This document shows, piece by piece, positions 1 through 10,745 of a DNA stretch of 37,872 nucleotides. The notes beneath the pieces are model-generated. The model was not told the origin of the DNA. It did no database searches and worked only from the letters and a program-made list of their open reading frames with translations. Made by a program: the position numbers and the translations under genes. Position 1 is the stretch's first letter; every line of letters begins with the position of its first letter. The stretch covers positions 1 to 37,872 of the forward strand of contig CAIXHZ010000042.1 in assembly GCA_903919375.1 (NCBI GenBank), in the 5' to 3' direction. The stretch comes from an uncultured Actinomycetes bacterium. Lineage in GTDB: Bacteria; Actinomycetota; Actinomycetes; Nanopelagicales; Nanopelagicaceae.

Positions 1-585
1 CATCAGCCAATCATCGAGCAAGCAGCTCGCGTTGGCATGCCATACGTCACTGAGCGTTGGCTCGGCGGCATGCTCACCAACTTCCCTACCGTCTACAAGC
101 GTATTCAGCGACTCAAAGAGCTCGAAGCTCTGGAGAGCCAGAATGATCAGCTCCTCACCAAGAAAGAACTTCTTGTTCTTCGCCGTGAGCGTGAGAAGCT
201 CACACGTAACCTCCAAGGTATTCGCGACATGACCAAGTTGCCTAGTGCAATCTGGGTAGTCGATACCAAGAAGGAACACCTCGCAGTACAGGAAGCACAC
301 AAGCTTGGTATTCCTGTAGTTGCGATCCTCGATACCAACTGCGATCCCGATGAAGTGGATTACAAGATTCCTGGTAACGACGATGCAATTCGTTCCATCC
401 ACCTCCTTACTCGCGTCATCACTGATGCAGCAGTAGCTGGCCTTGCAGCACGTTCTGCAACAGCGGCTGCAGCAGCAGCGTCATCAGTTCCAGCAGCAGA
501 AGCTGCAAAAGCTGAAGTAACTGCAACACTGGAGAAGGAACTCCTTGAGTCAGCAGCTCCAGCAACCGAAGGCGAGGCTAAGTAA
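1..585 (+). CDS. rpsB: 30S ribosomal protein S2, 5'-truncated by the window edge
   Basis: Open from base 1 in frame 1 ([30 protein letters not shown]...), with S2 motifs WLGGMLTN and [31 protein letters not shown]; followed directly by tsf. Confidence 0.97.
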   Translation, partial: HQPIIEQAARVGMPYVTERWLGGMLTNFPTVYKRIQRLKELEALESQNDQLLTKKELLVLRREREKLTRNLQGIRDMTKLPSAIWVVDTKKEHLAVQEAHKLGIPVVAILDTNCDPDEVDYKIPGNDDAIRSIHLLTRVITDAAVAGLAARSATAAAAAASSVPAAEAAKAEVTATLEKELLESAAPATEGEAK

Positions 586-1413
586 TTGGCTTACACAGCA
601 GCAGATGTAAAGAAGCTCCGCGAGGAGACTGCAGCGGGCATGCTCGACTGCAAGAAGGCACTCGATGAAGCTAATGGCGATTACCAGAAGGCGGTTGAAC
701 TTATCCGCGTTAAGGGTCTCAAAGGCGTAACAAAGCGCGAAGGTCGCACCACATCAAATGGTCTCGTTCTTGCCAAGGCAGAGGGCAACCTCGGCGTAAT
801 GCTCGAACTGAACTGTGAGACAGACTTCGTAGCTAAGGGCGATCGCTTCCAGGAGCTCGCTGCCGAACTCTTAACTCATCTTGAAGCAAGCAAGATCGGT
901 GATCTCACCGCATTCCTCGCTTCAACAATGGCAAATGGCGAAACGGTTCAGGCAGTAATTGATCAAGGAAATGCAACTCTCGGCGAGAAGATTGAACTTC
1001 GCCGTATTGCAGTTCTCGATGGTCAGCCAGTTGCGCTCTATCTCCACCGCACCAGCCCAGATCTACCTCCTCAGGTAGGCGTACTTGTCCAGTTGGCAAG
1101 CGCAGCAGCTGAAGCCGGAAAAGATATTGCACAGCACATCGCAGCATTCGCACCTCAATATGTCAGCCGCGAGCACATCCCAGCAGAGGCGATCGAAAAC
1201 GAGCGCCGTATTGCTGAAGAGACTGCCCGTGAAGAGGGTAAGCCAGAGGCTTCACTCTCTAAGGTTGTCGAAGGTCGCGTGACCGGTTTTGTAAAGGAAG
1301 TGAGCTTGCTTGAGCAATCTTTCGCTAAGGATGCGAAGAAGACTGTTCAGCAGATTCTCGATGAGGCAAAGACTGCCGTGTCTGCCTTCCATCGCTTCCG
1401 CGTTGGCCAGTAA
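586..1413 (+). CDS. tsf: Elongation factor Ts (TTG start abutting the rpsB stop)
   Basis: AYTAADVKKLREETAAGMLDCKKALDEANGDYQKAVELIRVKG, classic EF-Ts N-terminus; LNCETDFVAKGD.F. Confidence 0.97.
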   Translation: MAYTAADVKKLREETAAGMLDCKKALDEANGDYQKAVELIRVKGLKGVTKREGRTTSNGLVLAKAEGNLGVMLELNCETDFVAKGDRFQELAAELLTHLEASKIGDLTAFLASTMANGETVQAVIDQGNATLGEKIELRRIAVLDGQPVALYLHRTSPDLPPQVGVLVQLASAAAEAGKDIAQHIAAFAPQYVSREHIPAEAIENERRIAEETAREEGKPEASLSKVVEGRVTGFVKEVSLLEQSFAKDAKKTVQQILDEAKTAVSAFHRFRVGQ

Positions 1414-1482
1414 TCTAGGGTCATAGCAAGGCCGTTTTACAGCACCACAGAAGTACCCAACAGTTTGAGAGGAGCACTCACT

Positions 1483-2199
1483 ATGGCCCGACCAGGTTAT
1501 AAGAGAGTGCTCCTTAAACTTTCTGGTGAAGTTTTTGGCGGCGAGAAGGGCATCGGCGTTGATCCCGATGTTGTTCACGATATCGCCCAGCAAATCGCCG
1601 ATGTTGTTCGCGGCGGAACCCAAATTGCCATTGTTGTAGGCGGTGGAAATTACTTCCGCGGCGCCGAACTTTCCCAACGCGGTATGGATCGCGCTCGCGC
1701 TGACTACATGGGAATGCTCGGAACAGTAATGAACTGCCTGGCTCTTCAAGATTTCTTGGAGAAAGAGGGCATCGAGACCCGAGTTCAAACCGCGATCACT
1801 ATGGGTCAAGTTGCTGAACCTTATATTCCTCGTCGCGCTATTCGCCACCTCGAAAAGGGTCGCGTCGTTATCTTTGGCGCCGGCGCAGGCATGCCATTCT
1901 TCACGACCGATACCGTAGCTGCGCAGCGCGCACTCGAAGTCGGATCCGAAGCGCTCTTGCTCGCAAAGAGTGGAGTTGATGGCGTCTATTCAGCAGATCC
2001 TAAGAAGGATTCTTCTGCCACTAAATTTGATTCCATCTCTTACGACGAAGTTCTCTCCAAATCTCTTGCCGTTGCCGATGCAGCCGCCTTTAGCCTCTGC
2101 CGCGAAAATTCACTACCCATCATCATCTTTGATCTAAAAAATAAAGGCAATATTGGTCGCGCAGTTCGCGGCGAATCAATCGGAACAATCGTCTCGTAA
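1483..2199 (+). CDS. pyrH: UMP kinase
   Basis: [23 protein letters not shown]..., [23 protein letters not shown] at 1483 preceded by GAGAGGAGC preferred over the TTG at 1465 used in the ORF track. Confidence 0.95.
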   Translation: MARPGYKRVLLKLSGEVFGGEKGIGVDPDVVHDIAQQIADVVRGGTQIAIVVGGGNYFRGAELSQRGMDRARADYMGMLGTVMNCLALQDFLEKEGIETRVQTAITMGQVAEPYIPRRAIRHLEKGRVVIFGAGAGMPFFTTDTVAAQRALEVGSEALLLAKSGVDGVYSADPKKDSSATKFDSISYDEVLSKSLAVADAAAFSLCRENSLPIIIFDLKNKGNIGRAVRGESIGTIVS

Positions 2200-2208
2200 G
2201 GAAACCCC

Positions 2209-2772
2209 ATGTCAGATATCGCAACTCTTCTCAGTGATTCCACCAGCAAAATGGCTAAGGCTATTGAGGTGGCAAAGGAAGATTTCGGAGCCATTCGCTC
2301 TGGTCGCGCACATCCCACAATGTTTGCCAAGATCGTTGTGGATTACTACGGCACTTACACTGCTCTCACCCAGCTCGCCACAATTCAAGTCCCAGAACCT
2401 CGTATGGCAGTAGTGAGCCCATTCGATAAAGGTGCGATGGCATCGATTGAAAAGGCTATTCGCGAATCCGATCTCGGCGTGAACCCAGCGAGTGATGGCG
2501 CAGTTATCCGCGTGAATTTCCCTGAACTTACCGAAGAGCGCCGCAAGGATTACATCAAAGTTGCTCGCACCAAGGCGGAAGATTCCAAGATCGCTATTCG
2601 CAATATTCGTCGCGCAGCTAAAGAAGCGATGGAGAAACTCGAGAAAGATGGCGATGCTGGTAAAGATGATGTAGCTCGCGGAGAGAAAGATCTCGAGAAG
2701 ATTACCGCTGATCACGTCACCAAGATTGATGAACTCTTAAAGCATAAAGAGACTGAGCTACTCGAAGTTTAA
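2209..2772 (+). CDS. frr: Ribosome recycling factor
   Basis: KAIEVAKEDFGAIRSGRAHPTMFAKIVVDYYG, INFPELTEERRKDYIKVARTKAEDSKIAIRNIRR-type RRF signature. Confidence 0.97.
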   Translation: MSDIATLLSDSTSKMAKAIEVAKEDFGAIRSGRAHPTMFAKIVVDYYGTYTALTQLATIQVPEPRMAVVSPFDKGAMASIEKAIRESDLGVNPASDGAVIRVNFPELTEERRKDYIKVARTKAEDSKIAIRNIRRAAKEAMEKLEKDGDAGKDDVARGEKDLEKITADHVTKIDELLKHKETELLEV

Positions 2773-2773
2773 A

Positions 2774-3622
2774 ATGGATGACCTGCACTCCCTCAATGAG
2801 GCGATAAATAAGAGAGCGGGGCGCAAGCTCCTTCCCTCGATCTTGGTATCGATCTGCCTGCTCGCCCTGGTTTTTGGAAGCGTCATCCTAGCCCCCGCAC
2901 TCTTTGGAGTACTTCTCTGGGTCGCCATCATTCTCGCCTCCCATGAATTAGTGCATGCCTATGGCGATGGGGGAATTGATCTTCCGGAACGGGCCATCCA
3001 AATTGCTGCCACCGGAATTTTGATCGCTGCTTGGTATGGTCGAGTCTCAGGTCTTGCTGTTGCAATGTCGATTGCCGTGCCCAATTTACTTGTCTACATC
3101 ATGATTAAAAGCCCCAAAGATTTCGTTCGACGATCTACATCTGCGGCTTTTGCGCTTTTCTATCTTCCCTTCTTGGGCGGATTTATTCTCTTACTCGCTC
3201 ATAGCAGCAATGCCCCAGCGCGAATTTTGGCTCTTGTTATTCTTGTGAGTTGCAATGACACCTTTGGATATTTTGCAGGCGTCCTCTTTGGTAAGCACCC
3301 ACTGGCACCACAAGTAAGTCCCAAAAAGACGTGGGAAGGGCTGGCTGGCTCCATTGTGGCTACCACGATTGGATCAAGCTTGGTTCTTCGCTACGCCTTG
3401 CATCATGCACTCTGGCTCGGCGCGCTTATTGGAGTCATGGCGGTTATCACATCAACTGCTGGCGATCTCATCGAATCCGCAGTAAAACGCGATCTCTCCA
3501 TTAAGGATATGGGAGCAATTTTGCCCGGACACGGTGGAATACTTGATCGCATCGATTCTGTTCTCTTTACCGGGCCAGCTATTTGGTTTGCGCTCGAATT
3601 TATCAAACACTTTAGTCTGTGA
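2774..3622 (+). CDS. cdsA: Phosphatidate cytidylyltransferase
   Basis: Multi-TM protein with the C-terminal CDS signature [28 protein letters not shown]. Confidence 0.95.
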   Translation: MDDLHSLNEAINKRAGRKLLPSILVSICLLALVFGSVILAPALFGVLLWVAIILASHELVHAYGDGGIDLPERAIQIAATGILIAAWYGRVSGLAVAMSIAVPNLLVYIMIKSPKDFVRRSTSAAFALFYLPFLGGFILLLAHSSNAPARILALVILVSCNDTFGYFAGVLFGKHPLAPQVSPKKTWEGLAGSIVATTIGSSLVLRYALHHALWLGALIGVMAVITSTAGDLIESAVKRDLSIKDMGAILPGHGGILDRIDSVLFTGPAIWFALEFIKHFSL

Positions 3623-3629
3623 GTCCCGA

Positions 3630-4775
3630 ATGAGCACTAGCGCCGAACGTCCGCAAGATGCACCTGAACTCAAGCTTGTCTTTGATGAGCCAAAGCAGAA
3701 GGTAAAGCCACCGAAGCACTTTGCCGACCTGGCGCCAGAAGATCGTAAAGCGCGCGCTGTCGAATTAGGTATCCCAGCATTTCGTGCAAACCAAATGGCT
3801 GTTCACTTCTTTACTCATTACAACGATGATCCTGAAACATGGAGCGATATTCCTAAGGATCTTCGCGAGACGCTAGTGAAGGAATTTGTTCCTCAACTCA
3901 TCACCTTAGTTCGTACTGTTACTACCGATGGCGGCAAGACCCGCAAAGATTTGTGGCGTCTGCACGATGGCGTTCTGGTGGAGAGCGTACTGATGCGTTA
4001 CACCGACCGCACAACAGTTTGCATCTCCTCACAAGCGGGCTGCGGAATGAACTGCCCGTTCTGCGCAACCGGACAAGGTGGACTTACTCGAAATCTCACC
4101 GCTGGCGAGATCACCGCTCAAGTTGTTGCAGCTGCGCGCATCTGCGCCACGGGTGAAATGCCTGGGGGAGAGACTCGACTCTCCAATGTTGTCTTTATGG
4201 GCATGGGCGAGCCGCTCGCTAACTACAACGCAGTTATCCGCGCCGTTCGTAATATCACCGCGCCGCAGCCCGATGGTCTCGGCATCAGTGCGCGCTCTGT
4301 CACTGTCTCTACAGTGGGACTTGTCAACGGAATTGAAAAACTCCGCGAAGAAGGCATTCCGGTGACACTTGCTGTTTCGCTGCATACTCCCGATGATGAG
4401 CTTCGCGATACGTTGGTCCCTATTAATAATCGATTCAATGTCAAAGAAGTACTGGCCGCAGCTGATGCCTATGCCGAAAAAACGGGCCGCCGTTATTCAA
4501 TTGAGTACGCGATGATTCGCGATATCAATGACCAAGCCTGGCGCTCAGATCTCTTGGGGCGACTTCTTAAAAATCGAAATGCCCACGTGAATCTCATTCC
4601 ACTCAATCCAACACCTGGCTCAAAGTGGACCGCTTCCAGGCCACAGGATGAGGCAGAGTTTGTAAGGATTCTCGAAAATTATGGGGTTCCCGTCACAGTG
4701 CGCGATACCCGCGGCCGGGAAATCGATGGCGCGTGTGGCCAATTGGCAGCGGCCGAGATAACCTCTGAGGCATGA
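3630..4775 (+). CDS. rlmN: 23S rRNA (adenine2503-C2)-methyltransferase, radical SAM
   Basis: [24 protein letters not shown] radical-SAM motif, [32 protein letters not shown] at 3630, just after the cdsA stop, preferred over the track start. Confidence 0.95.
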   Translation: MSTSAERPQDAPELKLVFDEPKQKVKPPKHFADLAPEDRKARAVELGIPAFRANQMAVHFFTHYNDDPETWSDIPKDLRETLVKEFVPQLITLVRTVTTDGGKTRKDLWRLHDGVLVESVLMRYTDRTTVCISSQAGCGMNCPFCATGQGGLTRNLTAGEITAQVVAAARICATGEMPGGETRLSNVVFMGMGEPLANYNAVIRAVRNITAPQPDGLGISARSVTVSTVGLVNGIEKLREEGIPVTLAVSLHTPDDELRDTLVPINNRFNVKEVLAAADAYAEKTGRRYSIEYAMIRDINDQAWRSDLLGRLLKNRNAHVNLIPLNPTPGSKWTASRPQDEAEFVRILENYGVPVTVRDTRGREIDGACGQLAAAEITSEA

Positions 4776-6199
4776 AAAGCTTCTCAAACTTTATTGATGG
4801 AAAGTCGACCCCCGCTCTCTCGGGAGAGACCACCGAAGTAATAAATCCCGCTACCGGCGAGGTCTATGCGCAGGCTGCCAACTCTGGCGCAGCCGATGTC
4901 GATGTAGCGATGAAGGCAGCCTCGAAAGCATTTGAAGATTGGCGCGATTCCACGCCATCTGAACGCCAGCGCGCGCTATTAAAAATTGCTGATGCGCTCG
5001 AATCTCGCGCTGACGAACTCGTTGCGATTGAAGTAGAGAACACCGGTAAGCCCATCGCACTTACTCACTCTGAAGAAGTGCCACCGATGATCGACCAAAT
5101 TCGATTCTTCGCTGGCGCTGCTCGCAATCTCGAAGGCAAATCTGCCGGCGAATATATGCGCGGTATGACCTCCTTTATTCGCCGCGAACCCATCGGCATT
5201 TGCGCCCAAGTAACTCCATGGAATTACCCGATGATGATGGCGGTCTGGAAATGGGCACCAGCGATTGCTGCTGGAAATACTGTTGTACTCAAGCCAAGCG
5301 ATACCACTCCCGCATCGACCGTCTTTATGGCCGAAGTTATGGCTGAGTTCCTTCCGGGCGGAGTCTTTAACGTTGTGACCGGAACTCGTGAAACCGGTAA
5401 AGCCTTGGTCGAACATGCAACCCCATCGATGGTCTCTATTACAGGGTCTGTGCGCGCCGGAATTCAAGTAGCACAGAGCGCCGCCACCGATCTTAAGAAA
5501 GTGCACTTAGAGCTTGGCGGCAAGGCACCTGTCGTTGTCTTTGCTGATGCCAACTTAGAGGCGGCAGCTGAAGCGATTGCGATCGCTGGTTACTTCAACG
5601 CCGGCCAAGATTGCACCGCCGCAACACGCGTTATGGTCGAAGCATCTGCATACGATGAATTCGTCGCATTACTAGCTGCGCAGGCGAAGAACAATATTGC
5701 CACTGGTGGACCCACTGAAGATGTTCTCTATGGCTCAGTAAATAACGCCAATCAACTCGCTCATGTTAAGGGCTTTATCGATCGACTTCCAGATCATGCC
5801 AAGATCCAAGCGGGCGGTCACATTATTGATCGCGCTGGTTATTACTTCGAGCCAACCGTCATCTCTCATCTCAACCAGAACGATGACGCTATTCAAAACG
5901 AAATCTTTGGGCCAGTTATCACCGTCCAAAAATTCACCGATGAAGCACAGGCAATTAGCTATGCAAACGGTGTTGTCTATGGCCTTGCTTCCAGCGTGTG
6001 GACGAGTAACCATTCACGAGCAATGCGCCTTGCCAAAGCTTTCGATTTTGGTTGCGTCTGGATCAACACTCATATTCCACTCGTCGCCGAAATGCCACAT
6101 GGTGGTTTCAAACGTTCTGGCTACGGCAAAGATCTCTCCTCTTATGGCTTTGAGGATTACACCCGAATCAAACATGTAATGAGTAACCTCAATGGCTAA
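4772..6199 (+). CDS. NAD(P)-dependent aldehyde dehydrogenase, aminobutyraldehyde/guanidinobutyraldehyde dehydrogenase-like
   Basis: ALDH motifs [61 protein letters not shown] overlap with rlmN and overlap with the downstream ureohydrolase. Confidence 0.88.
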   Translation: MKSFSNFIDGKSTPALSGETTEVINPATGEVYAQAANSGAADVDVAMKAASKAFEDWRDSTPSERQRALLKIADALESRADELVAIEVENTGKPIALTHSEEVPPMIDQIRFFAGAARNLEGKSAGEYMRGMTSFIRREPIGICAQVTPWNYPMMMAVWKWAPAIAAGNTVVLKPSDTTPASTVFMAEVMAEFLPGGVFNVVTGTRETGKALVEHATPSMVSITGSVRAGIQVAQSAATDLKKVHLELGGKAPVVVFADANLEAAAEAIAIAGYFNAGQDCTAATRVMVEASAYDEFVALLAAQAKNNIATGGPTEDVLYGSVNNANQLAHVKGFIDRLPDHAKIQAGGHIIDRAGYYFEPTVISHLNQNDDAIQNEIFGPVITVQKFTDEAQAISYANGVVYGLASSVWTSNHSRAMRLAKAFDFGCVWINTHIPLVAEMPHGGFKRSGYGKDLSSYGFEDYTRIKHVMSNLNG

Positions 6200-7190
6200 T
6201 ATCGGAAATATGTATGGACCTAAGTTCACCTTCTTAGGAATTCCTGAATGCGACCTCGAAGTACCTTCGAGCTTTGCAGGTGCAGATGTTGTCATTGTTG
6301 GTGCGCCGATTGATAGCGGAACATCCCATCGATCAGGTGCCAAGCATGGACCTCAGGCGATTCGTGGTGGCGATTACTTGCCGCATGATGCTGAACGTCC
6401 CCATATGTCGATGCGCGTTGATTCACTTAAAGAACTCAAGATTTATGATGCCGGCGATCTCTTGATGCCGGGCGGGGATATCGTCGCTTCACTGAAATTG
6501 CTCGAAGAGGCAACCGAACTTATCTCGCGCGCAGGCGCTATCCCATTGATTCTCGGTGGCGATCACTCCATCGCCTCAGCTGATGTGCGCGGAATTGCAA
6601 ACCATCGTGGCTTTGGAAAAGTCTCCATGATCCACTTCGATGCCCACGCCGATACAGGCGATACTCAATTTGGTTCACTAGTTGGCCATGGCACGCCTAT
6701 GCGCCAACTTATCGACTCGGGCGCAGTGCGCGGAGATCGATTCTTGCAGTTAGGACTTCGTGGCTACTGGCCAGATGACATCACATTAAAGTGGATGCGC
6801 GATCAAGGAATGCGTTCGTATGAGATGACCGAAATTCATCATCGCGGAATGAAGGAAGTTCTCGATGAATCTTTTGCTCGTCTCACCGACGAATGCGATG
6901 GCGTCTTTCTCTCCGTGGATATCGATGTTGTGGATCCAGGAATGGCGCCAGGTACAGGCACCCCAGAGCCCGGTGGCATGACTAGTCGCGAGCTTCTAGA
7001 AGCTGTTCGTCGTATCTGCTTCGAACTTCCGATTGTCGGGATCGATATTGTTGAGGTCGCACCGGCCTACGACAGCGCCGAAATTACCGCCATTCTTGCC
7101 AACCGCGTTGCATTGGAAGCACTCAGCGCCATCACACTTCGCAAGAAGGGTGGAACATATTCCGCTACTCGTAACCTGCTTGATCGGTAA
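6192..7190 (+). CDS. Ureohydrolase (arginase/agmatinase family; agmatinase or guanidinobutyrase)
   Basis: LGGDHSIA, IHFDAHADTGD, SVDIDVVDPGMAPGTGTPEPGG metal-binding motifs of the ureohydrolase family. Substrate cannot be fixed from motifs. Confidence 0.9.
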   Translation: MANIGNMYGPKFTFLGIPECDLEVPSSFAGADVVIVGAPIDSGTSHRSGAKHGPQAIRGGDYLPHDAERPHMSMRVDSLKELKIYDAGDLLMPGGDIVASLKLLEEATELISRAGAIPLILGGDHSIASADVRGIANHRGFGKVSMIHFDAHADTGDTQFGSLVGHGTPMRQLIDSGAVRGDRFLQLGLRGYWPDDITLKWMRDQGMRSYEMTEIHHRGMKEVLDESFARLTDECDGVFLSVDIDVVDPGMAPGTGTPEPGGMTSRELLEAVRRICFELPIVGIDIVEVAPAYDSAEITAILANRVALEALSAITLRKKGGTYSATRNLLDR

Positions 7191-7193
7191 TTA

Positions 7194-8333
7194 ATGCGCG
7201 AAATCGTAATTTTAGGATCGACGGGGTCGATCGGTGTGCAAGCACTGGAGATCATCGCCGCCAACCCCAATAAGTTTCGCGTCGTTGCGTTAGCAGCTGG
7301 CTCGAAAAATATTCCCCTCCTCATCGAGCAAGCAAGAAAATTCTCCGTTCCCATCATTGCAACTACGGCCGAGCGCGCTGAAGTTCAGGAATTAGCTGGT
7401 GATATCCAGGTAATCGATGGCCCGCTTGCTGCATCTGAAGTCGCCACGATTCCCTGCGATATTGTCCTGAATGGAATTACTGGATCCATCGGTCTTGGTC
7501 CCACTCTTGCTGCACTTGGCGTGGGAAATAAGGTCGCACTTGCCAATAAGGAATCACTTGTAGCAGGTGGCGATTTGGTTATGGCCTTTGGTCGAGATCG
7601 AATCATTCCGGTGGACTCCGAGCACTCTGCGCTCTATCAATGCTTCCTTGCAGGTAAGAGCAGTGAAGTTAAAAAAGTTATCTTGACGGCAAGTGGTGGC
7701 CCATTCCGAGATCGCGAAGATCTATCGGATGTCACAGTGGCAGATGCGCTAGCGCATCCCACGTGGGCAATGGGTCCATTAGTCACCATCAATTCAGCAA
7801 CTTTGATGAATAAGGGCTTAGAGATTATTGAGGCGCACTATCTCTTTGATATTCCATATGCGGCAATCGATGCCGTCATTCATCCACAATCGGTTGTGCA
7901 TTCCATGGTGGAGTTCATTGACGGTTCAACTCTTGCCCAAGCAAGCCCACCCAATATGAAGGGTCCGATCGCTTATGCATTGGGCAATGGTGAGCGAGTG
8001 GCTCGAGCTACCCAGCCAGTCGATTGGAGCAGATCACATCGTTGGGATTTCGCTCCCATCGATACCGCACGTTTTCCTGCAATTGATTTAGCGCGCCGCT
8101 GCGGCGAACTCGGGGGAGGGCTCCCAGCAATCTTTAACGCCGCCAATGAGGTCGCTGTTGAAGCATTTTTGAATGAGCAGATTGCATTCACAGCCATTGT
8201 CGATATCGTGGAGTTAGCTGTGCAAAAACTTGGTGGCAGTGCTCCCGTTATCGCCAGAAATCTCGCCGATGTCAGTGCCATCGAGGATGGTGCTCGTCGT
8301 ATCGCCCACGAATTAGTTCAGGAGAAAAAGTGA
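7194..8333 (+). CDS. dxr: 1-deoxy-D-xylulose 5-phosphate reductoisomerase
   Basis: REIVILGSTGSIGVQALEII, LANKESLVAGG, PVDSEHSALYQC, LTASGGPFRDR, HPTWAMG, MNKGLEIIEAH. Confidence 0.97.
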   Translation: MREIVILGSTGSIGVQALEIIAANPNKFRVVALAAGSKNIPLLIEQARKFSVPIIATTAERAEVQELAGDIQVIDGPLAASEVATIPCDIVLNGITGSIGLGPTLAALGVGNKVALANKESLVAGGDLVMAFGRDRIIPVDSEHSALYQCFLAGKSSEVKKVILTASGGPFRDREDLSDVTVADALAHPTWAMGPLVTINSATLMNKGLEIIEAHYLFDIPYAAIDAVIHPQSVVHSMVEFIDGSTLAQASPPNMKGPIAYALGNGERVARATQPVDWSRSHRWDFAPIDTARFPAIDLARRCGELGGGLPAIFNAANEVAVEAFLNEQIAFTAIVDIVELAVQKLGGSAPVIARNLADVSAIEDGARRIAHELVQEKK

Positions 8334-9511
8334 GTTTTGTCGGTGCATTAGCTTTTATCGTTGCTTTACTTCTATCGGTCATGATCCACGAAGCCGGTCA
8401 CTTCTTTACCGCCAAGCGCTTTGGCATGAAAGTGACAGAGTTCTTCCTCGGTTTCGGTAAGAAACTCTGGTCCTTTCAGCGGGGTGAGACCGAATTTGGT
8501 GTGAAAGCGGTTCCTGCCGGTGGTTACTGCCGAATTGTGGGAATGTCGATGCACGAACCGCTCACTGAGGATGAAAGACCGCGCGCTTTCTACACCTCAT
8601 CGGTCCCTAAGCGTCTCATCGTTTTAGGTGCCGGCTCCTTCCTGCATTTTGTATTGGGTTTCATTACGCTCGTAATTCTCTTCTCAGCAGTGGGAACCTC
8701 TGCTGTTTCTGGAACGGTAGGCCTGGTCCCGCAGTGTCTCTCCTCCGATGGTAAGACATGTGCGCCTACTGATCCGGCATCACCTGCATTCGTCGCAGGA
8801 GTAAAGGCTGGCGATCAGATCACTGCGATCGACGGCGTTAAGTATCACCATTGGTCAGATGCAGTAGTCAAGATTCGCGCCTCAGCTGGTAAGCCCATTG
8901 ATCTCACCATTTATCGCGGTGGCTCAATTCTTCACATCACTCTTACGCCGATTGCTCGAACGGTAAATGGCAAGAGTATTGGAATCATGGGCGTCAATAA
9001 TCGCATCGGCAATCAACGCGATAGCGTCATCGAAAGTTTGGGAAGTGCTGGATCTCTCTCACGTCAGCTTTTCACGAGCAGCATCTCCTCGCTCTTCACA
9101 TTGCCAGCTAAAGTTCCTGCGCTCTTTCGCGAAACCTTTGGACGCGAAAAGCGTGATCCGCAAGGACTAGTCGGTGTCGTTGGTGTGGCTCGAGTCAGTG
9201 CCCAGACTGCCAGTGATCCTCATTTAGCTACCCGCGAAAAGATCGCCACCTTCTTACTAATCGTTGCTAGCCTCAATATCTTCGTTGGAATTTTCAATCT
9301 CCTGCCACTCTTGCCCCTCGATGGCGGCCATATGGCGATTGCGATCGCCGATGGAGTGCGTCGCACCTGGGCAAAGCGTCGCAAGCGCCCCATCCCAGCC
9401 CCGCTGGATGTTGAGAAATTAATGCCGGTGACAATTGCGGTATTTGTGCTCTTGGTGGCACTTTCGCTCTTGCTGCTCGCAGCCGATATCTTTAATCCCG
9501 TCACGCTTTAA
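8330..9511 (+). CDS. rseP: Site-2 intramembrane zinc metalloprotease, M50 family, with PDZ domain (RseP/Rip1-like)
   Basis: SVMIHEAGHFFTAKRFGMKVTEFFLGFGKKLWS, HExxH motif; C-terminal NIFVGIFNLLPLLPLDGGH; GTGA overlap with dxr. Confidence 0.93.
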   Translation: MSFVGALAFIVALLLSVMIHEAGHFFTAKRFGMKVTEFFLGFGKKLWSFQRGETEFGVKAVPAGGYCRIVGMSMHEPLTEDERPRAFYTSSVPKRLIVLGAGSFLHFVLGFITLVILFSAVGTSAVSGTVGLVPQCLSSDGKTCAPTDPASPAFVAGVKAGDQITAIDGVKYHHWSDAVVKIRASAGKPIDLTIYRGGSILHITLTPIARTVNGKSIGIMGVNNRIGNQRDSVIESLGSAGSLSRQLFTSSISSLFTLPAKVPALFRETFGREKRDPQGLVGVVGVARVSAQTASDPHLATREKIATFLLIVASLNIFVGIFNLLPLLPLDGGHMAIAIADGVRRTWAKRRKRPIPAPLDVEKLMPVTIAVFVLLVALSLLLLAADIFNPVTL

Positions 9512-9553
9512 ATTGAGATCAAAACTTCACTAGGAATAGGGCAGAATATCCCC

Positions 9554-10705
9554 ATGGTTAATCTTGGAATGCCAGCCTCACCGCTGCCCACATTGTCGCC
9601 TCGCCGCCCAAGTAAGCAGCTCAAAGTCGGCAACGTCCTTGTCGGAGGAAATGCACCAGTAAGTGTGCAATCCATGTGCACAACTTTGACTTCAGATGTA
9701 AATGCAACGCTCCAGCAGATCGCCGAACTCACCGCATCTGGTTGCCAGATTGTTCGTGTTGCTGTCCCTTCGCAAGATGATGCTGACGCCCTGGCGCAGA
9801 TTGCAAAAAAGTCTCAGATCCCAGTGATCGCCGATATTCACTTCCAGCCAAAATATATTTTTGCAGCGATCGATGCTGGCTGCGCAGCTGTGCGCGTTAA
9901 CCCTGGCAATATCAAGCAATTCGATGACAAGGTCAAAGAGGTAGCAAAGGCTGCCGGCGATGCGGGAATTCCCATTCGCATTGGCGTCAATGCTGGTTCA
10001 CTTGATCCACGCCTGCTTGCCAAATACGGCAAGGCAACACCAGAAGCACTCGCTGAATCTGCGCTCTGGGAAGCATCACTCTTTGAAGAGCATGGCTTTA
10101 GTGATATTAAGATCTCTGTAAAACATCACGATCCAGTAACGATGGTTCAGGCTTACCGTCTCCTGGCCTCCAAGTGCGATTACCCGCTCCATCTTGGCGT
10201 AACCGAAGCAGGTCCGATCTTCCAAGGAACGATTAAATCTGCAACTGCTTTTGCCATTCTTCTCTCAGAAGGAATCGGTGACACCATTCGCGTCTCCCTC
10301 TCTGCGCCACCAGTAGAAGAGGTCAAGGTCGGTATTTCTATTCTCGAGTCACTCAATTTGCGCCAACGCAAACTTGAGATCGTCTCCTGCCCATCATGCG
10401 GTCGCGCTCAAGTAGATGTCTACTCTCTTGCCGAAAAAGTCCAAGCCGGATTGCAGGGCATGACTGTGCCACTTCGCGTTGCGGTTATGGGTTGCGTTGT
10501 GAACGGTCCGGGCGAAGCTCGCGAAGCAGATCTCGGCGTTGCATCCGGAAATGGCAAGGGTCAGATTTTTGTTAAGGGTGAAGTCATCAAGACTGTCCCC
10601 GAAGCACAAATCGTGGAGACCTTGATCGAAGAAGCGATGCGTTTGGCCGAGGAGATGGAAGCAGCAGGCGTGGCTTCAGGTACTCCATCTGTCACGACCG
10701 CGTAA
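9554..10705 (+). CDS. ispG: 4-hydroxy-3-methylbut-2-en-1-yl diphosphate synthase
   Basis: [67 protein letters not shown]. Confidence 0.97.
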   Translation: MVNLGMPASPLPTLSPRRPSKQLKVGNVLVGGNAPVSVQSMCTTLTSDVNATLQQIAELTASGCQIVRVAVPSQDDADALAQIAKKSQIPVIADIHFQPKYIFAAIDAGCAAVRVNPGNIKQFDDKVKEVAKAAGDAGIPIRIGVNAGSLDPRLLAKYGKATPEALAESALWEASLFEEHGFSDIKISVKHHDPVTMVQAYRLLASKCDYPLHLGVTEAGPIFQGTIKSATAFAILLSEGIGDTIRVSLSAPPVEEVKVGISILESLNLRQRKLEIVSCPSCGRAQVDVYSLAEKVQAGLQGMTVPLRVAVMGCVVNGPGEAREADLGVASGNGKGQIFVKGEVIKTVPEAQIVETLIEEAMRLAEEMEAAGVASGTPSVTTA

Positions 10706-10733
10706 TTCTTTTAGTTCCCACTCCATCATTCGG

Positions 10734-10739
10734 TAAGGT
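10734..10739 (+). promoter_or_regulatory. Candidate -10 (TAAGGT) 6 nt upstream of proS ATG
   Basis: TAAGGT-TCGACC-ATG; TANNNT consensus at leaderless spacing. Confidence 0.4.
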
Positions 10740-10745
10740 TCGACC

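Noticed and set aside
2212-2715. Minus-strand ORF of 167 aa opposite frr
   Set aside because: Fully antisense to a confidently identified gene; composition typical of shadow ORFs.
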